Assembly (NCBI RefSeq): GCF_002776525.5
Contig: NC_045453.1
Location: 40,232,096-40,296,095, forward strand
Direction of reading: 5' to 3'
Length of the DNA: 64,000 nucleotides
From: Piliocolobus tephrosceles
Lineage: Eukaryota > Chordata > Mammalia > Primates > Cercopithecidae
Both the position numbers and the translations under genes were made by a program. The notes below the pieces were generated by a model. It saw nothing but the letters and a program-made list of their open reading frames with translations. It did no database searches and was not told the origin of the DNA. Below are positions 1-11,715 of this stretch, piece after piece (positions within the stretch are counted from its first letter, which is position 1; every line of letters starts with the position of its first letter).

Positions 1-112
1 GAAATCACCCTAAATGCCCATCAGTAGTAGTCCTGGTAAAGAAAATATGGTACATACATCATGGAATACTATGTAGTCATAAAAAAGAACAAGATCCTAT
101 CCTTGAAGTAGA
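1..112 (+). mobile_element. L1 fragment, end of ORF2, cut by window edge
   Basis: The sequence matches the part of L1 that encodes the C-terminus of ORF2: a stretch meaning 'gaaaatatggtacatac', then a 'catggaatactatg' block and a run encoding Ala-Ile-Lys-Lys. The left end lies outside the window and the right end fades near base 112, with no poly-A tail visible. It is a dead remnant on the plus strand. The short length prevents subfamily assignment. Confidence 0.75.
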
Positions 113-1882
113 CACGAAGTAGTAAAGGGAAGGTTATAGTACTGAGGGTCCATGAAGTCTTTAATTGTGTTTGTAAAGCAAAGAATAACAAAACAAAAGG
201 AAAGAGAAAGAAAAATACGTCAACATATCCAATATCAAACGATGAAACAAATAGTTGAGGTAATCTTTATAAGTGGAAAATAAGGATATCACAAGAATAT
301 AACCTGGATAAAAATGAACACAGGCCTAAAATAATCTTATTATAAGTATAAACATTAATTGAGCATTCACTGTCATCAGAGGGTTGCAATGCAATATATG
401 GGACCCAAGGGGGATGCGCCCCTGTCCTTGGTCACTTAATCACATCCTACAAGGCTTTTGTAGGGCTTCAACTTGCCTCACTCTCCTTCTTGCCCTCTTT
501 TAAATGATCATGCCAAAAGAAAGAACAGTGGTACTTTATAAAAATTTTTGATTTCTCCCTGAAGAGCCCCTCTTATTTGGCTGGGAACAGCTGGACTCCA
601 ACCTGCTACTTACCACTCTCATTACCTTACACCTTCCCTCTACTATCTGTTGCTCTCATCTTGTGCCTTTAGCTTCTTTTTCTTCCTTATCTCTTCTACC
701 TGTGTTCCTGCTTCCTTTCCCAAACTGGTAACTTCTGTCCCAAGTAGTTTCATTATTGCACCAACATTGGCCAACAAAAGTGCATCTCGTCTTCTAATTA
801 TTTATATGGCCAATTGCATTGTTTCCTGGGATCTTGGGTATTTTATGTTGATATTCAGAGATCCTCTTTTTACTATTTATTTGAAATGAAAGAACTGTAT
901 TTAGAAGCACTCTGGAGAGCTGAGAGTGCATGAAACAAGGATGCTATAACGAATTTGAGATAAGAGTCCCATGTGTATGTGTCTTGCACTTTGGTATAAC
1001 TCATTGGATCAGTCAGTTAGATGCTAATATGATAATGCCATTTACTGAAAAATGCCTTTAAAATATCACAATATATGAATAAAGGAGAACTACTAATCCT
1101 CTCTTATATGTTCTCTTGGCCTATATGTGAGGAAAATTTCACACACAGGTGATAGGCAAAGAAGAAAAACATTCCAAGCACAGGTCAGTGCTCAATGACA
1201 CCAATCTATTAAAGTTTGAAGAAGACCTTAATTGTGCTTGTGAAGCCCAGTGTGATTCATCAACTAGCCATGCATTTGGCTGACAGCCTTGAAATGAAGT
1301 CTTTTATGCAAAGTGGAATGTTCTTTAGTGATTGCCTTCACAGGAAATTTGAAAACCACAGGATATTCTGATTCTTCTTAAATCTCAAAGCATCGGCTAT
1401 ACTTATTTGATTATTATTTGTGCTGTCATTCTGAGACATTTGGCCACTGTAAGGACAAGTCCATTCTGAATGTTCAGTCAATCTTACTACCATCAATTTT
1501 TGGTCATAATAAAAACATTTAAAATGAAAACAGTAGTAACAGAGCACAGAATCTGATCATGCCATAAAGAAAGCATGCTTAGTTCTTTTACATAAATTGC
1601 CCATTTCTCCCTGACATTTCCTCATAACTATTTAAGAGAAGGCAGAATCAAAGAACAGGCAGACTCAAAGCTCAAAGCTTACCTGGCCACAGGTGACCAT
1701 ATTTACGAAGATCTAACTGTGATATAACTTGCCGTGAAAAAGGTTTGTTTTCTGATCCCATCTTAAAGGCACAAGTTCCTGATACATCAACAGCTCCCCG
1801 AGCATAAAACTTTGACTCCAAATTGAGGAAGCAGAACTACTATGATCATCACCATGATCAACATTACACATATTGTCTAGAC
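113..1882. other. No recognised gene or repeat
   Basis: AT-rich DNA with short chance reading frames only (the longest I considered, 650-889 plus, 79 codons, is pyrimidine-rich and lacks any recognisable domain). I see no splice-flanked open frame, no RNA gene and no repeat I can name. Confidence 0.4.
1875..1882. repeat. 8-bp target site duplication, left copy (MER3-like)
   Basis: GTCTAGAC directly precedes the hAT-type element; the right copy is GTCTAGAT at 2078-2085. Eight-base duplications are characteristic of hAT transposons. Confidence 0.7.
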
Positions 1883-2077
1883 CTGAGCCATCCAACATGG
1901 TAGCCACTAGGCACATGTGGCTCTCGAACTTAAATTAACTAAAGTCATAAAAAAGTAAAAATTAACTTCCTTCATAGCATGAATCATATTTCAAGTGTTC
2001 AGTGGCCACATGTGACTGGGGGCTATTCTGTTGGACAGTACAGAACATAGAATATGTCCATCACTGCAACAGTGTTG
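1883..2077 (-). mobile_element. MER3-like hAT-Charlie DNA transposon
   Basis: A non-autonomous DNA transposon copy of about 195 bp. Near both ends it carries the 'GCCACATGTGG' type motif and the 'TGTCCAA' terminal motif in inverted orientation (left end CCATCCAACATGG, right end GTTGGACAGTAC). The interior has the AT-rich AATTAACTAAAGT block of this family. It is flanked by an 8-bp duplication (1875-1882 and 2078-2085, one mismatch), as expected for hAT insertion. The orientation assigned is relative to the consensus as I remember it; the name MER3 is likely but uncomputed. It encodes no protein. Confidence 0.75.
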
Positions 2078-2085
2078 GTCTAGAT
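2078..2085. repeat. 8-bp target site duplication, right copy (MER3-like)
   Basis: GTCTAGAT, one mismatch from the left copy at 1875-1882. Confidence 0.7.
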
Positions 2086-2109
2086 GTGTCCTAAAGCAGG
2101 CATTTCCCA

Positions 2110-2216
2110 CATGTTAGATCACTTAATTATCTCAAGAAACTGGTGAGGAAGAGTTTATTGGCTCTATTTTATATATGCAGAAACTGATGTTCAGAGATGT
2201 TCTCAGCTATCTGTTC
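2110..2216 (-). mobile_element. MIR SINE fragment
   Basis: The order 'cacttaattatctca', then a 'tattttatatatgcagaaactg' region and 'ttcagagatgttctca' follows the MIR core in reverse orientation (normally a Tyr/Ser-type 'cattttacagatgaggaaactga' block). Divergence is high, so the ends are approximate. Confidence 0.5.
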
Positions 2217-4259
2217 TGAAATGCACATCCATTCATCTTTGAGGAGTCTGCACTGACAGTGTATCTCCATGCCAAGACAACTTTTCCCCTCACACCATAG
2301 GCTGGGAAAGAAATTAAAGTCTGAAACCCTCCCTTGCTAGGACAGCCAAAGGTAATGGCTTAAGTCCATTTTCAACTTCAATGTTGTTGAAGAAAAAGGA
2401 AAGGAGGCATTACTATTTTTCTAATTAAATAAGCCATTCTCTCTAAACCTTTCCTCCAGAACTGTTCGATTTTGTTTTGTTTCAGTTTTTTTAAAATGTG
2501 GGGTTCATCTGCTCAAACTCCAAGCATGCTTTTCCATATGCTTCTCTTTCCCATTTTTATATTTCCTTTAAGTACAAATGCTAAATCTGTGCCATATTTT
2601 TATTAGCTTTACACTGATGTTGTTGACATTTTTGAGAACTATTTGATGTCTGAGAAACTCGTGAACTTTTTATTTGCTCTTTTGAAATGTAGGGAAAAAA
2701 ACTAACACAGTGAAGGAAGGATTATGTTGTTTGTATCCAGAAAAACTACCTTGTACCCAAGTACATTTCAACTGGGTCTGACGATCCCTATCTTTTATTA
2801 GTCATTCATTAAGCTGCTATTAGTCCATGTAGGGAAATATTGTCTATTATATTCTCCCTGACAGAGTTCCCACTCCTCAGAATTTGTTGGGAAAAGAAAT
2901 TCGAGGCAAAGAGATGATTAAACTCATCCTTAAAGTCAAATCTGCTGGCTCCTTCCTCTTCTGCCTGACCCAGCTCCATCCCCATCACAAATTCTCCCAG
3001 ACATCTGATGCGGGCAGCAGAGGGGGAATCACATGAGCTACAGCTGAGTTCACAGGAATGATTTGTGAGCCTCAGTATTTGCACATGTGTGGTCATGGGG
3101 GACCTCTCTGGCCGGGCCAGCCATTTTCCCCCCACATCTGTTGGTTAATCGGAAATCCAAATGTACAAGACAGCACTGGGGAACAGAGGCGGGATTTGTA
3201 ACCCACTTTGGAGAACTTCTCACACTGAAAACAAAGAGTATGTGACTCTGATTTTTAGCTCTTTCTAGATACATTTGCACAAATGAAATTTATCATTTAA
3301 CTTTTGAATAAACACCATGGCACTGAGCATCATGGAGAGAATGGCTGGAGACTTGGGCAGGAGCTGCTCAGTACCATCTGAAACCATTGCCAACAGCAAT
3401 CTGTTTCCCCTCTCCATCCACTTCCCATCTCACCTTTGTGTTTCTGTCCATTCCTTGCTTTGCTTTGTCCTTCTGTCCATTCCATATCTCTTCTTCTCTC
3501 ATTCTTTCTTCCCCACTTTTGCCTTCCCTTGTCTCTGATTCCCAGAAGAATCCTGGGAATCAAATTCTGGGTGAACAGACACTTCTGAGGACTCCAGTGA
3601 GGCTCCTGCATGGCTGCTTACCTAATATCTAAGCTCCATTCTTTAGGTATAGCAATGTCCTTCCCCTTAGACCTTCTTAAAAGACAAAAACTCTCTCCTC
3701 TAAAGGAGGTTACATTAGGTTAATGAAAGTTTCTGGAATTTTACTGTAAAATATTTCTCAAGGGAGGTAGACTGCCTGAGACAAGTAAGGGGCAAGAAAT
3801 GGTAAGAAGGCAGAATGCTGAAAATAAATGTAGTCCATCTCCAATTTTGGCCTGGGGCTTGCTGAGGGCAGTGAGAAACCATACTTCCATGTGATGCTGC
3901 TCCCTACAACAAACAATTTCATCACCCCTACTCTACTCTTGCCAGGATTCTTAATGTCTCAAGGAACATGTGGGGTCCTAACAAAGGGGGGATATTAAAT
4001 AAGGCTTAGAGAGCCCTGGCATCTTGTTAGGGAGAGCTGTTGTAGGGAGCAATCCAGATGCACATGAGCTGTTGCTTTTCTAGTGAAGGAAAAAGAAGAA
4101 CAAATGAAAGCATTTGGCAACGATCTCAAATGGCGCTCTGTTGCAGGCTGGGCCAGTGATCAGCCAGCCTTCACCTGAATATCCACTTCTATTCTGTGAG
4201 CTCCTGCCCTGGTGATACTCATTGCTAGGAATTTTAAACATCATCCCTTGTTCAGGGAT
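2217..4259. other. No recognised gene or repeat
   Basis: Two kilobases without a repeat I can name. Overlapping frames around 2809-3280 (minus) and 3317-3632 (both strands) show no domain and rely on a pyrimidine-rich stretch near 3400-3540, so I do not call them genes. Confidence 0.4.
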
Positions 4260-4998
4260 ATGTAAAAATATCGTTCTGTGAAAGAAAATCCAAAACACTG
4301 GCTACACCAAATGCTGGCAAGATGAAGAGGAACAAGAACCCTCATTGGTTGCTTATAGAAATGTAAAATGATACCACCACTTTGCAAGAGAGTTTGGTAG
4401 CTTCTTACAAAGGTAAACATAGTCTTACCATACAGTCTAGCAGTGGTGCTCCTGGTATTTACCCAGAGGAGTTGAAAACTTAAGTCCACACAAAAACCTG
4501 CACATTAATGTTTATAGGAGCTTTATTCATAATTGCCAGAACTTGGAGGCAACCAAGATGGCTTTCAATAGGTGAATGAATAAACAAACTGTGGCACATC
4601 AAGGCAATGAAATATTATTCAGCCACAAAAAGAAGTGAGCTATCGGGAACAAAAAATAACCTTAAATATATATTGCTAAGTGAAGGAAGCAAATTTAGGA
4701 AGACTACGTACTGTATGATTCTAACTACATGACATTCTGCAAAAGGCAAAACTATGGAGACGATAAAAAGATCAGTGGTTGTCAAGGGTCCATGGAAAGG
4801 AAGAGAGATAAATAGATGGAACAGAGGGTATTTTGGGGCAGTGAAACTATTCTATGTGATACTGTAATGGTGGGCACAAGTCATTTTACATATGTCAAAA
4901 TCCGTAGAACATACAACACTAAGAGTGAATCCTAATGTAAGCTATGGACTTCAGTTGATAATAATATATCAATAAATATTGGATCTTCAATTATTACA
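4260..4998 (+). mobile_element. Old L1M 3' end (L1MB/L1MC-like)
   Basis: This is the 3' part of a mammalian-wide L1: first the ORF2 C-terminal coding region (blocks such as 'tttacccagaggagttgaa' and 'tttattcataattgcca'), then a block for the Ile-Gln/His-rich tail near 4600, then the 3' UTR ('atgacattctgcaaaaggca', 'gagtgaatcctaatgtaa'). It is truncated at both ends, without a clear tail, and no frame remains open over any distance. The subfamily is inferred from the 3' UTR wording and could be L1MB or L1MC. Confidence 0.8.
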
Positions 4999-5199
4999 GA
5001 TCGTATTAGTCTGTAACAGATAACACAATGACAGCTAGCATCAACTTAAAGGGAAAAGACTGGCTCATGGGACTGGAGGGTTTGGGGCTAATTAGAATGT
5101 CATCAAGACCTGCTTTTCTCCCCTCCAGTTGGTCATCCAGCATCCACCAAGCCTAGGGCATTCTTTTGGTCCAGCCACCTGGATTTCATGCTTTCTTCC

Positions 5200-5731
5200 T
5201 GTGATGGTTAATAAGAGTGTCTATTTGACTGGATTGAAGGATGCAAAGTATTGTTCCTGTGTGCCTGTGAGGGTATTGCCAAAGGAGATTAACATTTGTG
5301 TCAGTACAAGGAGAGGCAAACCCACCCTCAATTTTCGTGGACACCATGTAATCTGCTGCCAGCGTGGTTAGAATAAAAGCAGGCAAAGGAACATGGAAAG
5401 ACTAGACTGGCTAAGTCTTCTGGCCTCCAACTTTCTCCTGTGTTGGACACTTCCTGCCCTCAAACATCAGACTCCAAGTTCCTCAGCTTTTGAACACCTA
5501 TGGTTTTCCAGGGGCTCTCAGGCCTTCAGCAACTGACTGAAGGCTGCACTGTCAACTTCCCTACTTTTGAGGTTTTCGGACTAAGGCTGGCGTCCTTGCC
5601 CCTCAGCTTGCAGGCAGCCTATTGTAGGATTTCACCTTGTGATTGTGTGAGTCAATACTCCTTAATAAACTTCCTTTCATATATGCATCTATCCTATTAG
5701 TCCCTCTCTCTAGAGAACCCTGACTAATACA
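5200..5731 (+). mobile_element. MLT2-type solo LTR (ERVL)
   Basis: Solo long terminal repeat starting TGTGATGGTTAATA and ending 'ctgactaatacA'. Diagnostic internal blocks are 'gaggcaaacccaccctcaat', 'aacatcagactccaagttcc', 'cagcttgcaggcagcctatt', an AATAAA-type signal near 5664 ('ccttaataaacttcc'), and the terminal 'tctagagaaccctgac'. No internal retroviral genes are attached on either side. Target duplications are not discernible, as expected at this age. Such LTRs derive from ERVL proviruses by recombination between the two LTRs. Confidence 0.85.
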
Positions 5732-6387
5732 CGTTCTTAAGCTAGTGTGATTGCTTCAGAAAGCTGTCTAGAAAGAACAAAGAGAGACCTTTCCCAACAC
5801 TCACAGCAAAGCTTGCTTTGAAGCTCACGGACCTAGACCCCATCAAGTGCCTCCTCCTGGTCCATTTAGGGGTAAGGCATATGGGATTACACTTAGGTCA
5901 GTCAAGTTTGCCACAACCTACAGGTGGGGCCAGCCGCAAGCAGGATGGTGTGCCCAGAGCACAGCTGAATAAGTTGGAGTCTCTCAGGAAGGAGGCAGGA
6001 GGCAGGCTGCTAAGTAGGCATCCAACAACATTTACTATGGTGGCTCCATTCCACCCACTTCCAGGAGCCAGGGAGAATGTTACCCTCTTAGGATCACAGC
6101 ACCTACTAGACCAATGATACCCAGTGTGGTCCTCCACAGGCTGTTACCTGTCTGCGAAGAGATAGCTATAGAGATGAGAAAGAGACCAAGTAGTCACTCT
6201 GACAGGATAATTGTATGCTTGTGGAATCTAATAACAATGAAATGTGGGTTTATATTGTGCATGTCTTTATTTTCACTTTTATAGTCACTTGGCTGTATTG
6301 TACTTCACAAAACTATTAGTCCATGATGAGTTTTTTTTTAATTTAAAATCTGGTCCTCCACCATGGAGTATTTGGAAAATGCACTAG
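5732..6387. other. No recognised gene or repeat
   Basis: Unassigned DNA. Opposed short frames at 5818-6117 (plus) and 5898-6137 (minus) overlap one another, which argues that both are chance. The run of T at 6331-6339 is isolated. Confidence 0.35.
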
Positions 6388-6497
6388 AGGTGAGCTCCAG
6401 GTCAGGAGCCACACCTGATCCCCAGGTGTCTCAGCAGCAAGGACAGTACCTGGCATGCAATTGGCTTTCACTATTTGTTGTCAGAATAAATAAACAA
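6388..6497 (+). mobile_element. L2 3'-end fragment (weak)
   Basis: The wording 'gatccccaggtgtc...agtacctggcatgcaat' and the terminal 'atttgttgtcagaataaata' parallels the 3' end of LINE-2 ('tgcctggcacatag' and 'aaatatttgttgaatgaa'). The match is diverged and the borders are approximate. Confidence 0.45.
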
Positions 6498-7585
6498 GGG
6501 ACAAATCTGTGGTCGATGTCCAGGTTTTCAAATCCTAAGTCCAATGCTGCCCCACTGTGCCACACATCTGCTGAGAAGATAACGATGTCCCCTGACCCTG
6601 GGAGTCCCTGTCACCACTAACATGGCAAATGGCATAATCTGAAGACAGAGTCAAGAATGTCTATAAAAAGATTCAAATCCCTCCTGTACAGGAAAATGTG
6701 AACACAAAGGGATTGATGACAACATGGGATATGTGTATCTCTGAAAAAGCCCCATCCTCCAAGGAGGAGCAGCCTCCCCTACCCCCATACTGCAAAGCAA
6801 CTGCTGGGTTGGTGGGCTATCAGGGTGGGCATCCTGTTCTCTCATCACTGGCTCCAGAATTCAGAGAAAGCCAGGCAGGCTTCCTTAAAAGTCACATTTG
6901 CATTTGAGAAATGTGTATGGTGGGGGGAGGGAGAAATATCTTCACTGTTCCACTGAAAATTATGAAAATGCCCCTTCTTTGAGTTTGAGACAAGACTAAC
7001 GCCAGCCCTCTTAACTCTCGAGAAGGACTTGAGAACCAATGCCTGCTCATTAATATCACACGCTCTGCTATTTTAAATTAAAACACCAATACGGTGTTAG
7101 AAAATCCAATGATATATTGCCCTTTTGTTTATAAAGTAATATTTTAAAATAAATCTCTCAGTGAAAAAAGCATTTTGGCATGCCCAAAGTTGTCCCATAC
7201 CCCCGTCCTGCTGGTGGAGGAACATGTCACTCCTTTTCTTGGTTTTCTTTCCCTTTAAATGGAAACAATAATGCCTCTGCCTGCTTGTGAAACCTTGTTA
7301 CTTAGAAACGAAAACTTTTCTTTCTCATCTTTTAAAGCCATAGAAAACCTAAATGAATTGGGGAAAAGGAGTGCAGTAGGGAAAAAAAATAGGAATTTCA
7401 ACATACTCTTCACAAAAGCCTCTTTAGACTCTCCATGTCCTTTAATCTGTTTGCCTTTAAATAGTCAAGGAAAAACAATGCATTTACATGAGTAAACAGC
7501 TACTTTTATTTCAAATAGGGGTTTAATCTGTTTACTTAAAGGATTTAAAGCAAATAATTTTAAAAGCCTTCCAACACGCCAGCTA
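6498..7585. other. No recognised gene or repeat
   Basis: No repeat family or coding signal recognised. Short overlapping frames on both strands near 6651-7039 have no domain features. Confidence 0.35.
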
Positions 7586-7768
7586 CCCTAGTGAGACCCT
7601 CATCTCTAGAAAAAAATACAGAAATTAGCTGGGCGTGGGGGCACACACTCATAGAGCCCAGGAGGTTGAGGCTATAGGGAGCCATGATCACACCACTCTA
7701 CTCCAACCCGGGCAACAGAGTGAGACTCTGTCTCTAAAAAATGAAAACAAACAAACAAAAAACCCAAA
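7586..7768 (+). mobile_element. AluJ-like fragment with internal deletion
   Basis: Begins in the middle of the Alu left arm ('gtgagaccctcatctcta'), crosses the central A-rich linker into the right arm ('attagctgggcgtggggg') and then jumps from 'cacactcata' to 'gagcccaggaggttgagg', missing roughly 45 bases of the normal right arm. It finishes with 'gggcaacagagtgagactct' and an AAAC-rich tail. It derives from 7SL RNA and was mobilised by L1. The divergence suggests an old AluJ. Confidence 0.8.
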
Positions 7769-8875
7769 GCAAATATGTAAGAGTCTATTTTGGTTTAATT
7801 TGGTGCAGTCTGTAGATATTCCATGTAACTCCATATCAAATTACATGAAATGAAATAACATTTTACATATCTATATTTGATTACAGCATATTCCTAATGG
7901 CTTACATCCTCCATCATTGGACACTCACTGAAATGAGTATTAGATTAGTTTTTCCCTACACTCAAATTAACAATCCTAATGTTCAAGGCAGTTTTTAATT
8001 TACATATAGTAATGAATATTAAAGTGCCAGTGTTTCAAGCCCATGCAACACGTTAATCTCTGATGGCACTTTGTGAAAGTAGCCTTATGCATTCTATATT
8101 CCTGGATTGTGATGCATTCTTTGGAAATATTCAGAGAATTGCTGCAGCATTTCCTTGAACGTTAATGACTAAATCCAAGCACTAAGTTCCATTCAAATTT
8201 GGCAACTGTTGTTTAGGGATAAATGAGTCTTACCCAATTACTTCATTGAAGTGGCAGCCAAGTGAAAAGACGGTTTTCCCCTTTGGCCTCCTAGAGCAAA
8301 GCTTTTTCTTATTGTAATGATGTATTCTCTTTAGTGATACCTGTATGTCTTGTTCAGCATTGATTAGCACAGTGCTGAATAATATTAATATGCTCAGTAG
8401 TATCAGTTACCTAAAGTGACAAGGTCCTTCATATCAATGAAAAAGACCTCCCTAATAATTTGTGAAGAGAAACCAAAATTTTAGAGGAGGGAGTGATCTC
8501 TAAAATTACCTTTTATGGTATGAATATTCTAACTACCCAAGCCTACATAAATGTATTTCACTGAAAACTCTTAGGTTGCCTTATTATAACAAGATGCAAA
8601 CTACATATTTTTTTAAAAAGTATTTTAAAAAAGTATTTTTGGGGAGGCAGAGAACTGAGACTGATACAGAGAGGCCAAAACAGAGAGCAAGGGTAGCTGC
8701 TGGAGATGTTGGTCATTTCCCAGTTCCTGGAACTAGTTCACATCTGACTCTGCTATTTTCTTTTTCCCTGAGCTGTCACAATGGTGCCTTCAATAAACTC
8801 TACTTGATATATGAGCATGCTTGAGTAGCGTTCTGTTCCTTAAAACCAGAGACAAGAATACTGCCTAATAGCCAA
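7769..8875. other. No recognised gene or repeat
   Basis: AT-rich stretch. 8640-8815 ends in a 'ttcaataaactctac' motif that resembles the polyadenylation region of an LTR, but I could not recognise a family or matching TG...CA ends, so no element is called. Confidence 0.35.
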
Positions 8876-8928
8876 TGTTTATCTCAGGGCCAGACATATG
8901 GTAGGAGCTGAGCAAATATTTCTGGACT
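8876..8928 (+). mobile_element. Possible L2 3' tail (weak)
   Basis: The words 'gggccagacatatggtagga' and 'tgagcaaatatttctgga' are arranged like the L2 3' end ('gcacatagtaggtgct' then 'caataaatatttgttga'). Only about 50 bases match. Confidence 0.35.
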
Positions 8929-9749
8929 AGATGGATCACGTAAACACATTTGATGTCCATACTTATCAACCAGTCTGCTGTCTTCTTCAGGCTTACTAGA
9001 AACAAGGGTAATGCCCTTGGCTATTTTCAGTCTTTCCCACAGTCACATTTTTGAGTACTAAAACAATAGAAAAAAAAATGTGATAACACTAAAGAAAGAA
9101 GCATTTATCGTGATTCATAAAAAATGCATTTGGTAAAAGACAAATCTGCTCACCAGTTATATTTAGTGCTCCCTCATCCCAGTGAAATGTTCTTTTGAAT
9201 CAACCTGCCAAATATTTGACTCTCTAGTAGTATGTATAAAAATACATTGGCGATGCCTTCAAAGCTAAGGAACTACTGCTCGTCTACAAGAAAATCCATT
9301 CATGTGTGACCACTGCTTTCAGACAGGTAAATTCTTCTGGCCCTTTCAGAAGCTGGAGAAGTTTCTGTAAAGATCCTAAGGAAAATGGAAATCAACAGCA
9401 GAGCCATCTTTCAGGAAAAGATCTGGGCTATAAAATGGTCTAGAGACACAAGTAAACTCCAATATGTTCCCAAGATTAATTTATGTTCAACTGTGGTTCA
9501 TAAAACAGTCAGGAAATCTCAAATGACCAGAAATTTGTGAATTCCAGTTACTTCCTGATTTCAACAGATGTAAAGACTCTATTCTCACAGCTGAGCCTTG
9601 GGATGTCTTCTTTTCAGGACAATGCTGCTTCTCTCATGTTAAAAACTGTCATAAAGAGAGGGTGCTCAGCTCCTTCTGGGCTAGCTGTTTGGCTCGCCTT
9701 TGATTTCAAAAGGAATCTCAACCTTGAAAGACCTTTTATCTAATTTCAG
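8929..9749. other. No recognised gene or repeat
   Basis: No coding or repeat signature recognised. The 68-codon frame at 9537-9743 shows no domain. Confidence 0.35.
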
Positions 9750-9846
9750 TGGTGAGTATGACAATAGCAATAATGATGAAATGGCACATACAGTGCTTAC
9801 TGCATAGCAGACACTGACTGCCTCCATGTAATCATCACAAAATCTG
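9750..9846 (-). mobile_element. MIR SINE fragment
   Basis: Reverse-oriented MIR: 'acagtgcttactgcatagca', 'gacactgactgcctccatgt' and 'aatcatcacaaaatctgta' parallel the MIR 3' region ('gcgcttactatgtgccaggc' and 'taatcctcacaacaacc'). Ends are approximate. Confidence 0.55.
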
Positions 9847-11343
9847 TATTAAAAAACATATGAAGCTACCCTATTTAGGGGAACAATAAAAGGATAACTC
9901 TAGAAATAGAAGGAGAAGGCTGGACTGGTGTAAATATCCCAGTTTAATTTATAGATGGTATCTGGAGATAACAGGCAGCTGACAATAACACCTCTGACAC
10001 TAGCTACCTTGTTTCCCCCTCTTTTTTTGATGTCAGATCATTCAATTTGACAATGTCAGTTGAGGATTTACCATATAAGGCATTGCCCTGTGCACAGATA
10101 AGTCAGAGGGGCAGTTTGAGGAGCTGGACTCTGTTCTATCAACATGTGTTCCCAAGGTCCTCTCATTTGGGCTGAACTTTTCATAGAATCAGATATGGAG
10201 CCTACTGGAAAAGGAAAAGTCTCATTGGGGGAGTTCAGGTCAGTCTTGGCTGAATAGCTCCAGTGGCCAACAGTGGCCTATCCAGTGATGAATCCTTGAA
10301 GGAGGTGATCCAACAGCCAGCAGGAACAAACCACAGCTCGGTCAGGAATGAACTGGAGGCCACTCAAGCTGAACAACATCTCAGTATCTGGTTCCATTCA
10401 TGGGCTATCACCTGCTTCTTATCCTAGAGATGATTTAACGTTTAGGGAACCAAACCAAATGTGGGGAAGGAGCAACTATCAATTGCATAATGAGAAGGCG
10501 GCATGAAGGGCCTGCCATCACTTGCTCATCGAGTCATTTGCCTCATCCATCTTGCCTGCCCTTGACCTTGTCTTTGAGCCCCCACCCACATTGGGCCTTA
10601 TAAACTTTCTAAGAAAAACTCTGAGGTCTAGTGGAAAACAGAAGACATAGGAAAAGTGGAGGCAAGTGGCCATGATGTGAAACCTCAAATATAGCAAGAG
10701 CCCCGTTGACAGCACTGGAACTGAAGTTCCTCCTCCCAGCTCCCAGCCCAGGGTGCTGGGTTCAGAGCAAGGCAGATGGCACTGAACCTCCAAGCTGTGA
10801 AAGTTTAAAAGAGCTCCATGTCTGGAGTTGTTTTCTAGACTAATAAATTCTGTGTTCTGGAGGACTAGCACGTGGAGCTCTCTCCCTTCCACCCTGACAC
10901 ACTGTACCACACCACTGGCTCCTCTCCTTTTGGCATCACCTCCACCTATAACGTTTCCCTGCCTAAAACAGTTGGTTTCTTACATCCCAGCCAAGGCAGT
11001 TTTCTCACCATTTAGTGATCCCCCCTGCCACATTTCCCCCTTCTCCCTTGCATGTGCTACCTATAGAGCATCAAATGGAATCATGAGTGGTGCTGAGTAC
11101 AGGGCAAGAGGACCTCGGCTTCCAAGAGCCTCCTACTTCAGGGTTGATGAGTCAGTTGCTGCGAGATCTCAGCACCCAATGCTGTGAGCCAGAAGCTCAG
11201 GCCTCCCTTTGTCAGCCCTTTTACAATCCCTCCTAGACTAGACCTCAAGGCTGCCACAAAGGTTCCTGGCCAGGTGTGTGTCCTTCTCCCTTGGAGCTGC
11301 AGCAAAACTCTTCCAGTGCTTCCAGTTTCTTTGTCAACCTCAG
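9847..11343. other. No recognised gene or repeat
   Basis: About 1.5 kb of unassigned DNA. A minus-strand frame (10518-10910, 130 codons) and plus-strand frames (10828-11187 and 11184-11429) overlap each other. None shows a domain, a signal peptide I would trust, or flanking splice structure, so none is called as a gene. Confidence 0.4.
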
Positions 11344-11715
11344 TGTTATGGACTAAGTTGTGTCCTCACCAAATTCATGTTGAATCCCTCACTGGTGGTA
11401 CCTCAGAATATAACTATATTTGGAGATAGGCTATTTAAAGGGGTAATTAAGCTAAAACAAGGTCATATGGATGGGCCATCATCCAACATGACTGGTATCC
11501 TTGTAAGAAGAGAAGACTAGGACCCACGCTCACAGACACAAAGACCATGTGAAGACACAGGAGAAGACAATCCATGGAGCAAGACCTCACAGGAAAGCAT
11601 CCCTGCCAACACCCTAGTCTTAGACTTCTGGCTTCCAGAACTGTGAGAATTTACATGTCTGTTGCTTAAGCCTCCCATTCTGTGGTACTTTGTGCAGCCC
11701 TAGCAGATTACCACA
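11344..11715 (+). mobile_element. MLT1-type LTR (ERVL-MaLR)
   Basis: A solo LTR beginning TGTTATGGACTAAGTTGTGT and ending near 'ttaccaca'. Family-typical blocks in order are 'ggtacctcagaatataac', 'atttggagatagg', 'gggtaattaagctaaaac', 'aagaccatgtgaagacacag', 'cttccagaactgtgag' and 'tctgtggtactttgtgcagc'. It is internally shortened relative to the consensus. No retroviral coding sequence is attached. Confidence 0.85.

Noticed and set aside
5200..5731. Possible intact endogenous retrovirus around the MLT2 LTR
   Set aside because: Only one LTR is present, with no internal retroviral coding sequence on either side; it is a solo LTR.
8640..8820. LTR-like segment ending in an AATAAA signal
   Set aside because: No recognisable TG...CA ends or family wording; the polyadenylation-like motif alone is insufficient.
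10518..10910. 130-codon minus-strand frame
   Set aside because: No domain, no supporting context, overlapped by plus-strand frames of similar length.
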